From: Thalassotalea algicola
Lineage (GTDB): Bacteria; Pseudomonadota; Gammaproteobacteria; Enterobacterales; Alteromonadaceae
Assembly (NCBI RefSeq): GCF_012932965.1
Contig: NZ_JABBXH010000001.1
Location: 62,001-126,000, forward strand
Length of the DNA: 64,000 nt
Direction: 5' to 3'
Made by a program: the position numbers and the translations under genes. Shown here piece by piece: positions 58,419 through 64,000 of this stretch. Positions within the stretch are counted from its first letter, which is position 1; every line of letters begins with the position of its first letter. The notes under the pieces are model-generated. The model made no database searches. It worked only from the letters and a program-made list of their open reading frames with translations, and was not told where the DNA came from.

Positions 58419-59945
58419 ATGCAACGACGTCACTTACTTAAATCTATGGCTGCACTAAGCGTAACAAGCACTTTGCCTGTAACCAGCATTGCAAAAAGTT
58501 TAACCAAACAAGCAAGCGCAACAAGTGCTATTAATGTTAAACAACAATTTAACCAAGCATTGGCAAACGAGCCAAGTTTAATTGGCTTTGCCAATATTGA
58601 TACCAACTTTGAACGACAAACCTTAGCCATTGAAGGACAAATACCCAAAGATTTAACTGGCTGTTTCTATCGCAATGGCCCAGGCAAACACGAGCGTGGT
58701 GAAATTCGTTATAAACACCTATTTGAAGGTGATGGCATGATACAGCGTTTTGATATAAATAACGGGCAAATTCAGCACCAAGGTAAATTTATTCAAACGC
58801 CTAAGTTTACCCGTGATCAAGCGGCTGGAAAATTTTTGTATTCTGGCCCCGATACCAAAATAACCAATGCGTTACCGGTGTCTAGCAGCGACATGGTTAA
58901 TACCGCTAACACCAATATTATTCCGGTAGGTGACGACCTATGGGCATTATGGGAAGCTGGCTCTGCCAGCCAACTTGACGGTGAAACACTGGCTTTTAAA
59001 CAACATGTCGATTTAGGCAACGGCAGCAAATATGGGAAGTCGTTAAAAGGGTTACCGTTTTCTGCTCATCCTAAAATTGACCCAAACGGCGATATTTGGA
59101 ACTTTGGTTTAAATGGTAGCGGCCACATTGTGCTATATCATTTAACGCCTAAAGGACAAATTAATAATGTCGGTATTGTAAATGCCGAATACCGAGGCGG
59201 AATGTTGCACGACTTTCTCATTACCGAAAAGCATATACTGCTCATTTTGCCTTCATTAGTGGCCAACCATAATATTAAAGGCTATTTTGCTCGCACCCAA
59301 TTTGATAAAAACCAAGCCATGCAAGTATTGGTGGTAGACAAAAATACCCTTACATTACAAAAGCGCTACGAACTGCCACCAGGCTTTGCATTTCATTTTG
59401 GTAACGCATGGATAGAGCAAGATGGTACTATTGGCTTTGACGCCAGTTTATATGACGATATTCAAGTGTTGCATGACTTAAGTGGCGTTATGCACGGCAA
59501 AATGCGCAATGCTAACGCCCGCAGCAAAACGACATTTTTCATGCTAAAACCTAATGGCACGACCGAACAATACAGTATTGACAGCTACAGCGAATTCCCA
59601 AGGATTTGCAACCACCTAACAGGCCTTAAAAATCGTTACCTTTATCATTTATCAGCTAAAACCGATAGCTTGTGGAGCGATAGCGTGGCCTGCATTGATA
59701 CCCAAACAGGGAAAGAAGCTGTGTATGAGTTTGGCCGCGATTTTTTAGTTGAAGAGCACATACCCGTTTGCCCTAAAGGCATTGAAGGCACGGGTTATGT
59801 TATTGGTACCGCATTACATGTACCCAGCAAACGAACATGTCTGAACATTTTTGACGCTAGCAACGTAGCATCAGGACCCATCGCCCGCGCTTGGCTGCCT
59901 TACCATTTACCGTTGGGTTTTCATGGTAACTTTAATCCTGCATAA
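58419..59945 (+). CDS. Carotenoid oxygenase (RPE65 family)
   Basis: A 508-residue non-heme iron(II) dioxygenase that cleaves carotenoids, apocarotenoids or stilbene-like double bonds. The N-terminus MQRRHLLKSMAALSVTSTLP has a twin-arginine-like signal (RRHLLK), so it may be exported folded. The four iron-binding histidines of the seven-bladed propeller are visible: SAHPKI (near 217), LHDFLI (near 264), FHFGNAW (near 325) and GFHGNF (near 503). CFYRNGPGKHERG and LFEGDGMIQRF are family hallmarks. Substrate is unknown. The stop codon lies only 6 bases from the stop of the convergent integrase gene, so the integron sits directly against this operon. Confidence 0.9.
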   Translation: MQRRHLLKSMAALSVTSTLPVTSIAKSLTKQASATSAINVKQQFNQALANEPSLIGFANIDTNFERQTLAIEGQIPKDLTGCFYRNGPGKHERGEIRYKHLFEGDGMIQRFDINNGQIQHQGKFIQTPKFTRDQAAGKFLYSGPDTKITNALPVSSSDMVNTANTNIIPVGDDLWALWEAGSASQLDGETLAFKQHVDLGNGSKYGKSLKGLPFSAHPKIDPNGDIWNFGLNGSGHIVLYHLTPKGQINNVGIVNAEYRGGMLHDFLITEKHILLILPSLVANHNIKGYFARTQFDKNQAMQVLVVDKNTLTLQKRYELPPGFAFHFGNAWIEQDGTIGFDASLYDDIQVLHDLSGVMHGKMRNANARSKTTFFMLKPNGTTEQYSIDSYSEFPRICNHLTGLKNRYLYHLSAKTDSLWSDSVACIDTQTGKEAVYEFGRDFLVEEHIPVCPKGIEGTGYVIGTALHVPSKRTCLNIFDASNVASGPIARAWLPYHLPLGFHGNFNPA

Positions 59946-59951
59946 ACCAAG

Positions 59952-60911
59952 TTAGTGGTTTAAATCTGACAACGGACTACGCACGCCATTTGCACCATGT
60001 TGAATAACATGCGTATAAATTTGTGTAGTTCGTACATCGCTATGCCCTAATTGTTCCTGCACTGTACGAATATCAGCACCGCGCAGCAATAAATGCGTAG
60101 CAAAACAATGCCTAAAGGTATGGCATGTGATTTGTTTGTCTATCGCCGCCTTTTCTTTTGCTTTTTTTACTGCCTTTCTAAGACATGTGCGATCAATATG
60201 ATGTCGCCGAAGTACTTTTACTTTTGGATCAAGGCTTAGCCTGCTAGATGGAAAGAGAAAGTGCCAACCAAAATCAAAACTAGCTTCCGGATATTTCCTA
60301 GCAAGCGCAAAAGGCAAACTAACCCCTTTATAATTTGGGTTTCGCCTGTCTTGCTCAAATAACACTTTTGCCGCGCTAATTTGTAGCTTTAACGATCGAA
60401 ATAGCTCTGGAGCCACAGTTACGCGCCGATGCTTAGAGCCTTTACCATTCCACACTTGAATAGCCGCATAATCAAAATCAATATCCTGTACCCTTAACCG
60501 CAACACTTCCATTAGCCGAAGGCCACTGCCATACATTAACTGGCAAGGAAGCAGATACGTATTATTTATATTATTCAGCAACTTAGACACTTCAATTTTT
60601 GTCATCACTACTGGCAACTTAGGTTGAGTTTTACTTTTCATAAACTGCATAGAAATGCTAAGCGGTTTGTTTAAAAGTTCTCTATACATAAGTACCAATG
60701 CATTTAAAGCAATAGCCTGTGTTTTCGGTGCAACGTTCATTTGATTTGCTAAATAAGTTAAGTAACACTCAACTTCTCTATTATGACATTTAGATGGGTG
60801 TTTTTTCCCAGTGAAAATAATAAAGCCTTTTATCCAATAGCAATATGAGTGCACAGTACTTAACGCATAATTTCTCGCAATTAATTGCTCCTTCACATAG
60901 TCCATAAACAT
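59952..60911 (-). CDS. intI: Integron integrase
   Basis: A 319-residue tyrosine recombinase that inserts and excises gene cassettes at attI and attC. Catalytic residues are visible: Arg in GSGLRLMEVLRLR (near 130), His and Arg in CHTFRHCFATH (near 262-265), His in LGHSDV (near 291) and Tyr in TQIYTHV (near 299). The extra segment FALARKYPEASFDFGWHFLFPSS (near 200-222) is the integron-specific patch that ordinary XerC/XerD lack. The length is typical of IntI proteins (about 320). GGAGG lies seven bases before the ATG, and a LexA box lies 22 bases upstream. The integrase faces away from the cassette array, as in other integrons. No frameshift or stop is seen, so it appears functional. Confidence 0.95.
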   Translation of the reverse strand: MFMDYVKEQLIARNYALSTVHSYCYWIKGFIIFTGKKHPSKCHNREVECYLTYLANQMNVAPKTQAIALNALVLMYRELLNKPLSISMQFMKSKTQPKLPVVMTKIEVSKLLNNINNTYLLPCQLMYGSGLRLMEVLRLRVQDIDFDYAAIQVWNGKGSKHRRVTVAPELFRSLKLQISAAKVLFEQDRRNPNYKGVSLPFALARKYPEASFDFGWHFLFPSSRLSLDPKVKVLRRHHIDRTCLRKAVKKAKEKAAIDKQITCHTFRHCFATHLLLRGADIRTVQEQLGHSDVRTTQIYTHVIQHGANGVRSPLSDLNH

Positions 60912-60932
60912 TTATATTCCTCCAATTAAATA

Positions 60933-60948
60933 CTGTATATTTATACAG
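60933..60948. promoter_or_regulatory. LexA (SOS) box in the intI promoter
   Basis: CTGTATATTTATACAG is a full CTGT-N8-ACAG LexA site. It overlaps a TATAAA that could be the -10 of the intI promoter on the minus strand, and lies 22 bases before the intI ATG. SOS control of integron integrases is known from Vibrio and mobile integrons. Confidence 0.88.
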
Positions 60949-60977
60949 CTTAGTTGTCATTAGGGAAAATGCAAGAT

Positions 60978-61140
60978 ACAAGGCAAATTGCCCCCTTTCC
61001 ACAACGGAGAAAGGAGGCAAAATAAAATTAAGCTAGAGAATTTATAGGCTTAGTGCATAATAAGTATTAATAATTTTGTAGAAAGGAGGCAAAATGCACT
61101 GTTTAAACAAGGCAATTTGCCTTCTAATAAGCTGTTATAA
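60978..61140. other. attI region with repeated integrase-site-like motifs
   Basis: The stretch between intI and the first cassette holds two near-identical 15-mers, ACAAGGCAAATTGCC (60978) and ACAAGGCAATTTGCC (61107), and two identical 16-mers, AGAAAGGAGGCAAAAT (61008 and 61080). An inverted variant of the second motif is at 60988-60999. The likely recombination point is the G/TT of GTTATAA at 61134-61140, equivalent to the attC GTTATAT cores. The repeats are probably integrase-binding direct repeats as in known attI sites. Confidence 0.8.
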
Positions 61141-61165
61141 AGCATCAATATGGATAGTGAATTAA
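61094..61165 (+). CDS. 23-codon leader ORF across attI, overlapping the first cassette gene
   Basis: An ATG at 61094 is preceded by AAAGGAGG with four bases between, the best Shine-Dalgarno in this region and part of the second 16-mer repeat. The frame encodes 23 residues (MHCLNKAICLLI..., mildly hydrophobic, three Cys), crosses the recombination point inside codon TGT (61133-61135) and stops at 61163-61165, 13-15 bases inside the first cassette gene. The first cassette ATG at 61150 has no ribosome site of its own. A peptide function is unlikely; a role in delivering ribosomes to the first cassette is more likely, as described for ORF-11 in attI1. Confidence 0.55.
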   Translation: MHCLNKAICLLISCYKASIWIVN

Positions 61166-61554
61166 TTCTAGCTTCGGCATTTAGATTTGAGAAAGAAAGA
61201 GGTCAACTTGATTCATTTTTTGAATCTAGGTTGGAGGATTCCGGCTTATCTGACAAAACTGTAGAGGAAGTTGCAAAGCTGCTTACCTCTTATATTAAGT
61301 CACATATAACCTCTGAAACTGAACTCCTATCAAGCGCATTGTTTGCTCTTGGCAAATCTTATGATAGCTCTAATTCGAAGCTCTATATCGAAGTGATGAA
61401 AAATTCACAAAAAACGAATCCAGTTGCTTGCTACCAAGCTGCAATAGCTTTAGAAAATACTGGAGTGCTGGTTTTCCCAGAAGGTGCTGACGTTTCAAAA
61501 CCAACAGACTTTTTACGTGACATTAATGCGTACTTGGGTGAACATGCTTTATAA
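61150..61554 (+). CDS. Cassette 1: uncharacterised 134-residue protein
   Basis: The first integron cassette. The protein is not recognised. It has no signal peptide or membrane segment and is mostly helical by composition: SELILASAFRFEKERGQLDSFF, EVAKLLTSYIKSHITSETELLSSALFALGKSYD, NPVACYQAAIALENTGVL. The pattern of paired helices might be a small helical-repeat fold, but that is only an impression. No Shine-Dalgarno lies in front of the ATG; translation may depend on the leader ORF that overlaps it. The stop codon lies inside the R'' end of the following attC, which is common for cassettes. Confidence 0.75.
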   Translation: MDSELILASAFRFEKERGQLDSFFESRLEDSGLSDKTVEEVAKLLTSYIKSHITSETELLSSALFALGKSYDSSNSKLYIEVMKNSQKTNPVACYQAAIALENTGVLVFPEGADVSKPTDFLRDINAYLGEHAL

Positions 61555-61646
61555 CAAGCTAATTAATAAGGACAAAAAACAGTTTGCTGTTTTCGTTCCT
61601 CAACATTTTAGCAAACAATTTTTTGCCCATTATTAGGGCGTTATGT
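61550..61646 (+). repeat. attC site 1
   Basis: R''-side TATAACAAGC at 61550 and R'-side GGGCGTTATG ending at 61646 bound a 97-base imperfect inverted repeat. The internal arms are AGTTTGCTG and TAGCAAAC. Recombination point is G/TT at 61640. Confidence 0.88.
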
Positions 61647-62008
61647 TTTCACGAGTGGCCATGCAATACGCAACTTTGATCGAAGCCGATTTCTCTTTAA
61701 CAGACTCCGAATATCCTACATTTGAAAAAAGTGGAGGTGAATTGACGCTAAAGTTTGAAGATAACATTGGCGAAAGAGTTGAGGTGTACTTCGGTGAAAC
61801 CATTGCGTTCAACTGGCAAGAATGTATCCATCTACTAGAAAATGAGAAAGTCAATTCTTGCTACGTGATCGAAAACTCAGGTTGGTTACGCGATCATATT
61901 AATCAGAATATTATTTATGACGGTGAAGGTTATAATCATTACAAATTTAACTTTGGTGATTTGGGCCAATTGGAAGTATTAAGTATTGGATTTCAAAAGA
62001 AAACATAA
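61643..62008 (+). CDS. Cassette 2: uncharacterised 121-residue protein
   Basis: Not recognised. The product is soluble and acidic, with beta-rich segments (GGELTLKFEDNIGERVEVYFGETIAFNWQE, NSCYVIENSGWLRDH, HYKFNFGDLGQLEVLSIGF). The ATG at 61643 lies inside the attC core GTTATG, so this start codon is formed by the recombination site; Met7 at 61661 is an alternative start within the cassette body. Neither has a strong Shine-Dalgarno. The stop overlaps attC 2. The small size and position suit an immunity or defence accessory protein, but nothing in the sequence proves this. Confidence 0.7.
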   Translation: MFSRVAMQYATLIEADFSLTDSEYPTFEKSGGELTLKFEDNIGERVEVYFGETIAFNWQECIHLLENEKVNSCYVIENSGWLRDHINQNIIYDGEGYNHYKFNFGDLGQLEVLSIGFQKKT

Positions 62009-62108
62009 CAAGCGCATCAAGTAACGGGACACAAAACAGTTGGCTTGTTGCTCGTTCCTCGCTAAAGTTTAGCCAACAATTTTTTAGCCCCTTATGCGGG
62101 CGTTATAT
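62005..62108 (+). repeat. attC site 2
   Basis: ATAACAAGCG at 62005 to GGGCGTTATAT ending at 62108, 104 bases, with inner arms GTTGGCT and AGCCAAC. Recombination point G/TT at 62102. Confidence 0.88.
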
Positions 62109-62154
62109 GCACAGAAGTCCGTTCAACTATTGAGCATTTAAAAGGAATTTTAAA

Positions 62155-62550
62155 TTGGATTTTGAAATAATAGAAAGCAAGTTATCTATTTCACTCCCTG
62201 AATACTATAAATCAGCTATTTCTAATTACCCATTTAAAGCACTCGACAATTTAGACTTTGTTGAAGATAACTTGGTAAACGATGAAGAGTGGTTAATTCA
62301 AACAAATATTGAGCTAAGAGAGTGTTCATTCTTTGGCAATACTTGGCCAAGTCATTTTTTTGCTATTGGGCATGACGGGTTCGGAAATTTCACCTTTATA
62401 AATGTTAAAGAGTTTGATGAAACAATCTACTTTGCAGATCACGAAGAAGAGTTTGTGCCATCAGATATCGAAGATCTGGAACTTTGTAGTAGTATGAAAG
62501 AATACATTCAAGATTGCCTTGAAGAGCAAAAAGATGTTTTATCAGATTAA
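62155..62550 (+). CDS. Cassette 3: SMI1/KNR4 (SUKH) family protein
   Basis: A 131-residue protein starting at a TTG (62155) with AAGGA eight bases upstream. IESKLSISLPEYYKSAISNYPF near the start and FFAIGHDGFGNFTFINVKEFDETIYFADHEEE in the middle are typical of the SMI1/KNR4 superfamily (SUKH): the SLPxxYK helix, the central GxDGxGN-like loop and the acidic end. In bacteria most members are immunity proteins that neutralise nuclease or other toxins of polymorphic toxin systems. No toxin gene is next to it in the window, so it would be an orphan immunity protein, or a stress/regulatory protein. The cassette lies between attC 2 and attC 3. Confidence 0.82.
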   Translation: MDFEIIESKLSISLPEYYKSAISNYPFKALDNLDFVEDNLVNDEEWLIQTNIELRECSFFGNTWPSHFFAIGHDGFGNFTFINVKEFDETIYFADHEEEFVPSDIEDLELCSSMKEYIQDCLEEQKDVLSD

Positions 62551-62563
62551 TAATAAAAGTGCA

Positions 62564-62661
62564 TATAACAAGCTACTTAAGCGGGACTTTTAACAGCTTG
62601 CTGTTTCGCTTACGCTCAAATTATAGCAAGCTGTAAAAAGCCCATTAGTAGGGCGTTATAT
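62564..62661 (+). repeat. attC site 3
   Basis: TATAACAAGC at 62564 to GGGCGTTATAT ending at 62661, 98 bases, inner arms ACAGCTTGCTG and TAGCAAGCTGT, the most regular of the set. Recombination point G/TT at 62655. Confidence 0.9.
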
Positions 62662-62678
62662 GCCATTTGTAGTGCAGT

Positions 62679-62715
62679 AAAAATTCTGCCGCGAATAATT
62701 TATAGTAGTCGCGAC
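62679..62715 (-). terminator. Terminator of the minus-strand unit in cassette 4
   Basis: Read on the minus strand: GTCGCGA (62709-62715), loop of 14, TCGCGGC (62688-62694), one G-T pair, then AGAATTTTTA with five T at 62679-62683. It lies 11 bases after the small ORF stop. Confidence 0.6.
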
Positions 62716-62726
62716 AGATATATGTT

Positions 62727-62822
62727 TTATTTTTTTGAACGACGTAGCTTAATTAGTAGCATTGCAAGAATTAATAATTCTCTGCCACTAAAAGCTAATT
62801 CGATGGAAATATAAATATCCAT
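62727..62822 (-). CDS. 31-residue hydrophobic, basic-tailed peptide (type I toxin-like)
   Basis: ATG at 62820-62822, stop at 62727-62729. AAGGAG lies five bases upstream, a near-perfect ribosome site and far better than those of neighbouring cassette genes. The peptide starts MDIYISIELAFSG, continues with the hydrophobic stretch ELLILAMLLIKL and ends RRSKK, so it has a potential single membrane segment and a strongly basic tail. That design is shared with small membrane toxins of type I toxin-antitoxin systems (Fst/Ldr/TxpA/BsrG group). No sequence relationship can be proven from here. An own promoter at 62969-62998 and a terminator at 62679-62715 frame it. A leader element (62862-62866, AGGAG on the plus strand) could mask the ribosome site. 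Confidence 0.68.
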   Translation of the reverse strand: MDIYISIELAFSGRELLILAMLLIKLRRSKK

Positions 62823-62968
62823 GACAGCTCCTTCGTTAAAAAGGTTAAGCCAACTAAAGGCAGGAGTCTCTGTTTATGGATCTGTCTCTGAAGATCTAAG
62901 GTAAGGCGCTACTATTGGCCTTGATGCGAATAACCAATGGAATTGGCCGCGGTCTCTAATGGTTAAGT

Positions 62969-62998
62969 ATTATACAGTAATGGTGATTTTAAGCACAA
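62969..62998 (-). promoter_or_regulatory. Promoter of the cassette 4 minus-strand unit
   Basis: On the minus strand: TTGTGC (62993-62998), 18-base spacer, TATAAT (62969-62974), with TG directly before the -10. The leader from the expected start (about 62962) to the ATG is about 140 bases. Confidence 0.65.
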
Positions 62999-63010
62999 GC
63001 GTAATCAGCA

Positions 63011-63114
63011 TATAACAAGCCAATAAAGTGATGGGACTGCTAAAGCTTGGCTCAGTTCCACTTCGCTACACAATTTTAGCCAAGCATTATCAGCCCCTTA
63101 TTGGGGCGTTAGGT
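63011..63114 (+). repeat. attC site 4
   Basis: TATAACAAGC at 63011 to GGGGCGTTAGGT ending at 63114, 104 bases, inner arms GCTTGGCT and AGCCAAGC. Recombination point G/TT at 63108; the R' core is GTTAGGT instead of GTTATAT. Confidence 0.88.
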
Positions 63115-63125
63115 GTACTTATAGC

Positions 63126-63515
63126 ATGGTGTCATTAATTCTAAATTTAGTTGCTCCAAAAGCTAAAGCAGAACTTAATTTTGAATTGAACAGTAGCTAT
63201 GATGATTTCATTGATAATCTAGCAAAACGTCACAAGTTTTTGAGCAATAACGGTTCAATAGCCAAATTTAGAATCAAAGGTAATTTCTTTGCAGATTTGC
63301 GAGCTACAAAGGTTGTTATTGCTCAAAAAGCTAATCCAAAACACTATGCTAAAGTTGGTTTTGATTTAGAGATTCATTCATCAAATACTAAGCAGGTTTT
63401 ACTAAAAGCCGAGGAACGAGTTATTTTCGGGTATTTTGAACTAAATGCTGTAAGCAAGGCTTTATCTTTAATGTTAGAAAATTTAGCTTTTAGTGTGGAG
63501 AAGAGTAGCACCTAA
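63126..63515 (+). CDS. Cassette 5: uncharacterised 129-residue protein
   Basis: Not recognised. The product starts MVSLILNLVAPKAKAELNF, which is only weakly signal-like, then is polar: SSYDDFIDNLAKRHKFLSNN, KFRIKGNFFADLRATKVVIAQK and a beta-hairpin-like VGFDLEIHSSNTKQVLLKAEER, ending in a helix NAVSKALSLMLENLAF. It appears soluble. The only ribosome-site-like bases before the ATG are AGG in the attC core GTTAGGT, 12 bases upstream. The stop overlaps attC 5. Confidence 0.72.
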   Translation: MVSLILNLVAPKAKAELNFELNSSYDDFIDNLAKRHKFLSNNGSIAKFRIKGNFFADLRATKVVIAQKANPKHYAKVGFDLEIHSSNTKQVLLKAEERVIFGYFELNAVSKALSLMLENLAFSVEKSST

Positions 63516-63610
63516 CAAGTAACTTAAGCGGGACAAATAAAGCTTGGCTTTTGTCACTGCGTTCCAAATTATAGCCAAGCATTAATTTGCCCCTTAGTTG
63601 GGCGTTATAT
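63511..63610 (+). repeat. attC site 5
   Basis: CCTAACAAGT at 63511 to GGGCGTTATAT ending at 63610, 100 bases, inner arms GCTTGGCT and AGCCAAGC, the same arm sequences as attC 4. Recombination point G/TT at 63604. Confidence 0.88.
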
Positions 63611-63623
63611 TTTTTCTTGAGCT

Positions 63624-64000
63624 ATGCGAACTTTATCTAAAATATACGAGTTTTTACTTTTTCTGTTAATGCTAGCTTTCGGTTTTTTCTGGGCCGTACA
63701 TTCTATATATGTAATTTATAGTTACTTGAATTCTTATGACTGGGTTGAAACGCCTTCACAAGTGGTTAGTGTTAACTTTGTTAGACACGATGATAGCCAA
63801 GGCAGACAAGACACATATGAAAGGAAGGTATCTTATAAATATAGCTATTTTGGGCAAGAGTTTTTATCAGATAGAGAATCCTTTGGGTTCGTACGCTTTT
63901 TTTCAGACCCTAACGAAAAATATGTGTCTAAACAGACAATTAATGTTTATGTAAATCCAAATAGCCCGAGTCAATCTGTTATTTATAGATTCAATGGGGC
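63624..64000 (+). CDS. Cassette 6: DUF3592-like membrane protein (cut by window edge)
   Basis: From the ATG at 63624 an open frame of 125 codons runs without a stop to the window end. The protein has a hydrophobic N-terminal segment (about 10-34: FLLFLLMLAFGFFWAVHSIYVI), then WVETPSQVVSVNFVRHDDS, VSYKYSYFGQEFLSDRESFG and INVYVNPNSPSQSVI. The order W-x-x-T-x(2)-V, Y-x-Y-x(2)-G-x(2)-F and V-x-V-Y-x-N-P-x-x-P is typical of DUF3592 proteins, small membrane proteins of unknown function. The gene is 13 bases after attC 5, as expected for a cassette gene. A competing ORF in another frame (63736-63954) lacks any such pattern and was rejected. Confidence 0.75.
   Translation, partial: MRTLSKIYEFLLFLLMLAFGFFWAVHSIYVIYSYLNSYDWVETPSQVVSVNFVRHDDSQGRQDTYERKVSYKYSYFGQEFLSDRESFGFVRFFSDPNEKYVSKQTINVYVNPNSPSQSVIYRFNG

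Larger units (their letters stand above)
62662..63010. other. Cassette 4: carries a reverse-oriented small-peptide unit
   Basis: A cassette of about 350 bases between attC 3 and attC 4. On the plus strand only ORFs of about 30 codons without ribosome sites occur. The minus strand holds a promoter, a structured leader, a 31-codon ORF with a good Shine-Dalgarno, and a terminator, all inside the cassette. The gene therefore moves with its own signals and does not depend on the integron promoter. Confidence 0.8.

Noticed and set aside
60545-60560. ATACGTAT inside intI resembling the operator core
   Set aside because: Inside a coding region and lacking the outer TG/CA bases.
62724-62819. 31-codon plus-strand ORF (MFYFFERRS...) opposite the small peptide
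   Set aside because: No ribosome site or promoter; it is the complementary shadow of the minus-strand ORF.
62821-62904. 27-codon plus-strand ORF (MTAPSLKRLS...) in cassette 4
   Set aside because: No Shine-Dalgarno at a working distance and no family resemblance.
63736-63954. 72-codon ORF overlapping cassette 6
   Set aside because: The frame from 63624 has the DUF3592 pattern and stays open to the window end; this one is a shadow.
1-64000. CRISPR array, rRNA, tRNA, insertion sequences or prophage
   Set aside because: I saw no regularly spaced repeats, no tRNA or rRNA-like stretch, no transposase and no phage structural genes.

Overview
The window looks like a chromosomal segment of a marine, AT-rich gammaproteobacterium of the Alteromonadales, most like Colwelliaceae (Colwellia/Thalassotalea type). 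This rests on close resemblance of the housekeeping proteins to enterobacterial/alteromonad FldB, DsbC, RecJ, SrmB, Cca and YghU, on several large TonB-dependent receptors, on many GGDEF proteins, on a Gram-negative sortase/target pair and on a chromosomal integron. Taxonomy is inferred from protein recognition only.

Layout. 1-6276 is housekeeping: recJ (cut by the window edge) and dsbC on the minus strand, then fldB, srmB, cca and a small unknown protein on the plus strand. 6361-9915 holds a TonB receptor, a long non-coding stretch and a DUF3718 protein. 9912-43973 is a large starch/maltodextrin/glycogen locus: cytoplasmic alpha-glucosidase, glgP-glgB-glgX-malQ, a lipoprotein alpha-amylase, an MFS sugar permease, a tryptophan-halogenase-like flavoprotein with its TonB receptor, a GH31 alpha-glucosidase, a pullulanase lipoprotein, a cyclomaltodextrinase-type GH13 and a GH97 glucosidase. 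Seven copies of a 14-bp palindrome (TGMATACGTATKCA type) lie only in the promoter regions of these genes and suggest one LacI-type repressor regulon whose regulator is not in the window. Polymer would be trimmed at the outer membrane, imported by the TonB receptor, cut in the periplasm by GH31/GH97/pullulanase, imported by the MFS permease and processed by MalQ, GlgP, GlgX and GH13.

44106-59945 is mixed: a third TonB receptor, a CBM9-like/DUF5916 protein, three more diguanylate cyclases (four in the window), a DUF4382 lipoprotein, YghU, a class GN sortase with its VIT/VWA target, a membrane LytTR regulator, a DUF2141 protein and a carotenoid oxygenase.

59952-64000 is the start of a chromosomal integron: an integron integrase with a perfect LexA box in front, an attI region rich in repeats, then at least six cassettes separated by five attC sites and running off the window. 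The cassettes encode unknown small proteins, an SMI1/KNR4 (SUKH) protein and a DUF3592 membrane protein. The most interesting one (cassette 4, about 62662-63010) has no convincing plus-strand gene. It carries instead a complete minus-strand unit: consensus-like promoter, structured leader, strong Shine-Dalgarno, a 31-residue hydrophobic, basic-tailed peptide and a terminator, which resembles a type I toxin unit. A second unusual element is a 23-codon leader ORF with a perfect Shine-Dalgarno that spans attI and overlaps the first cassette gene, which lacks its own ribosome site.
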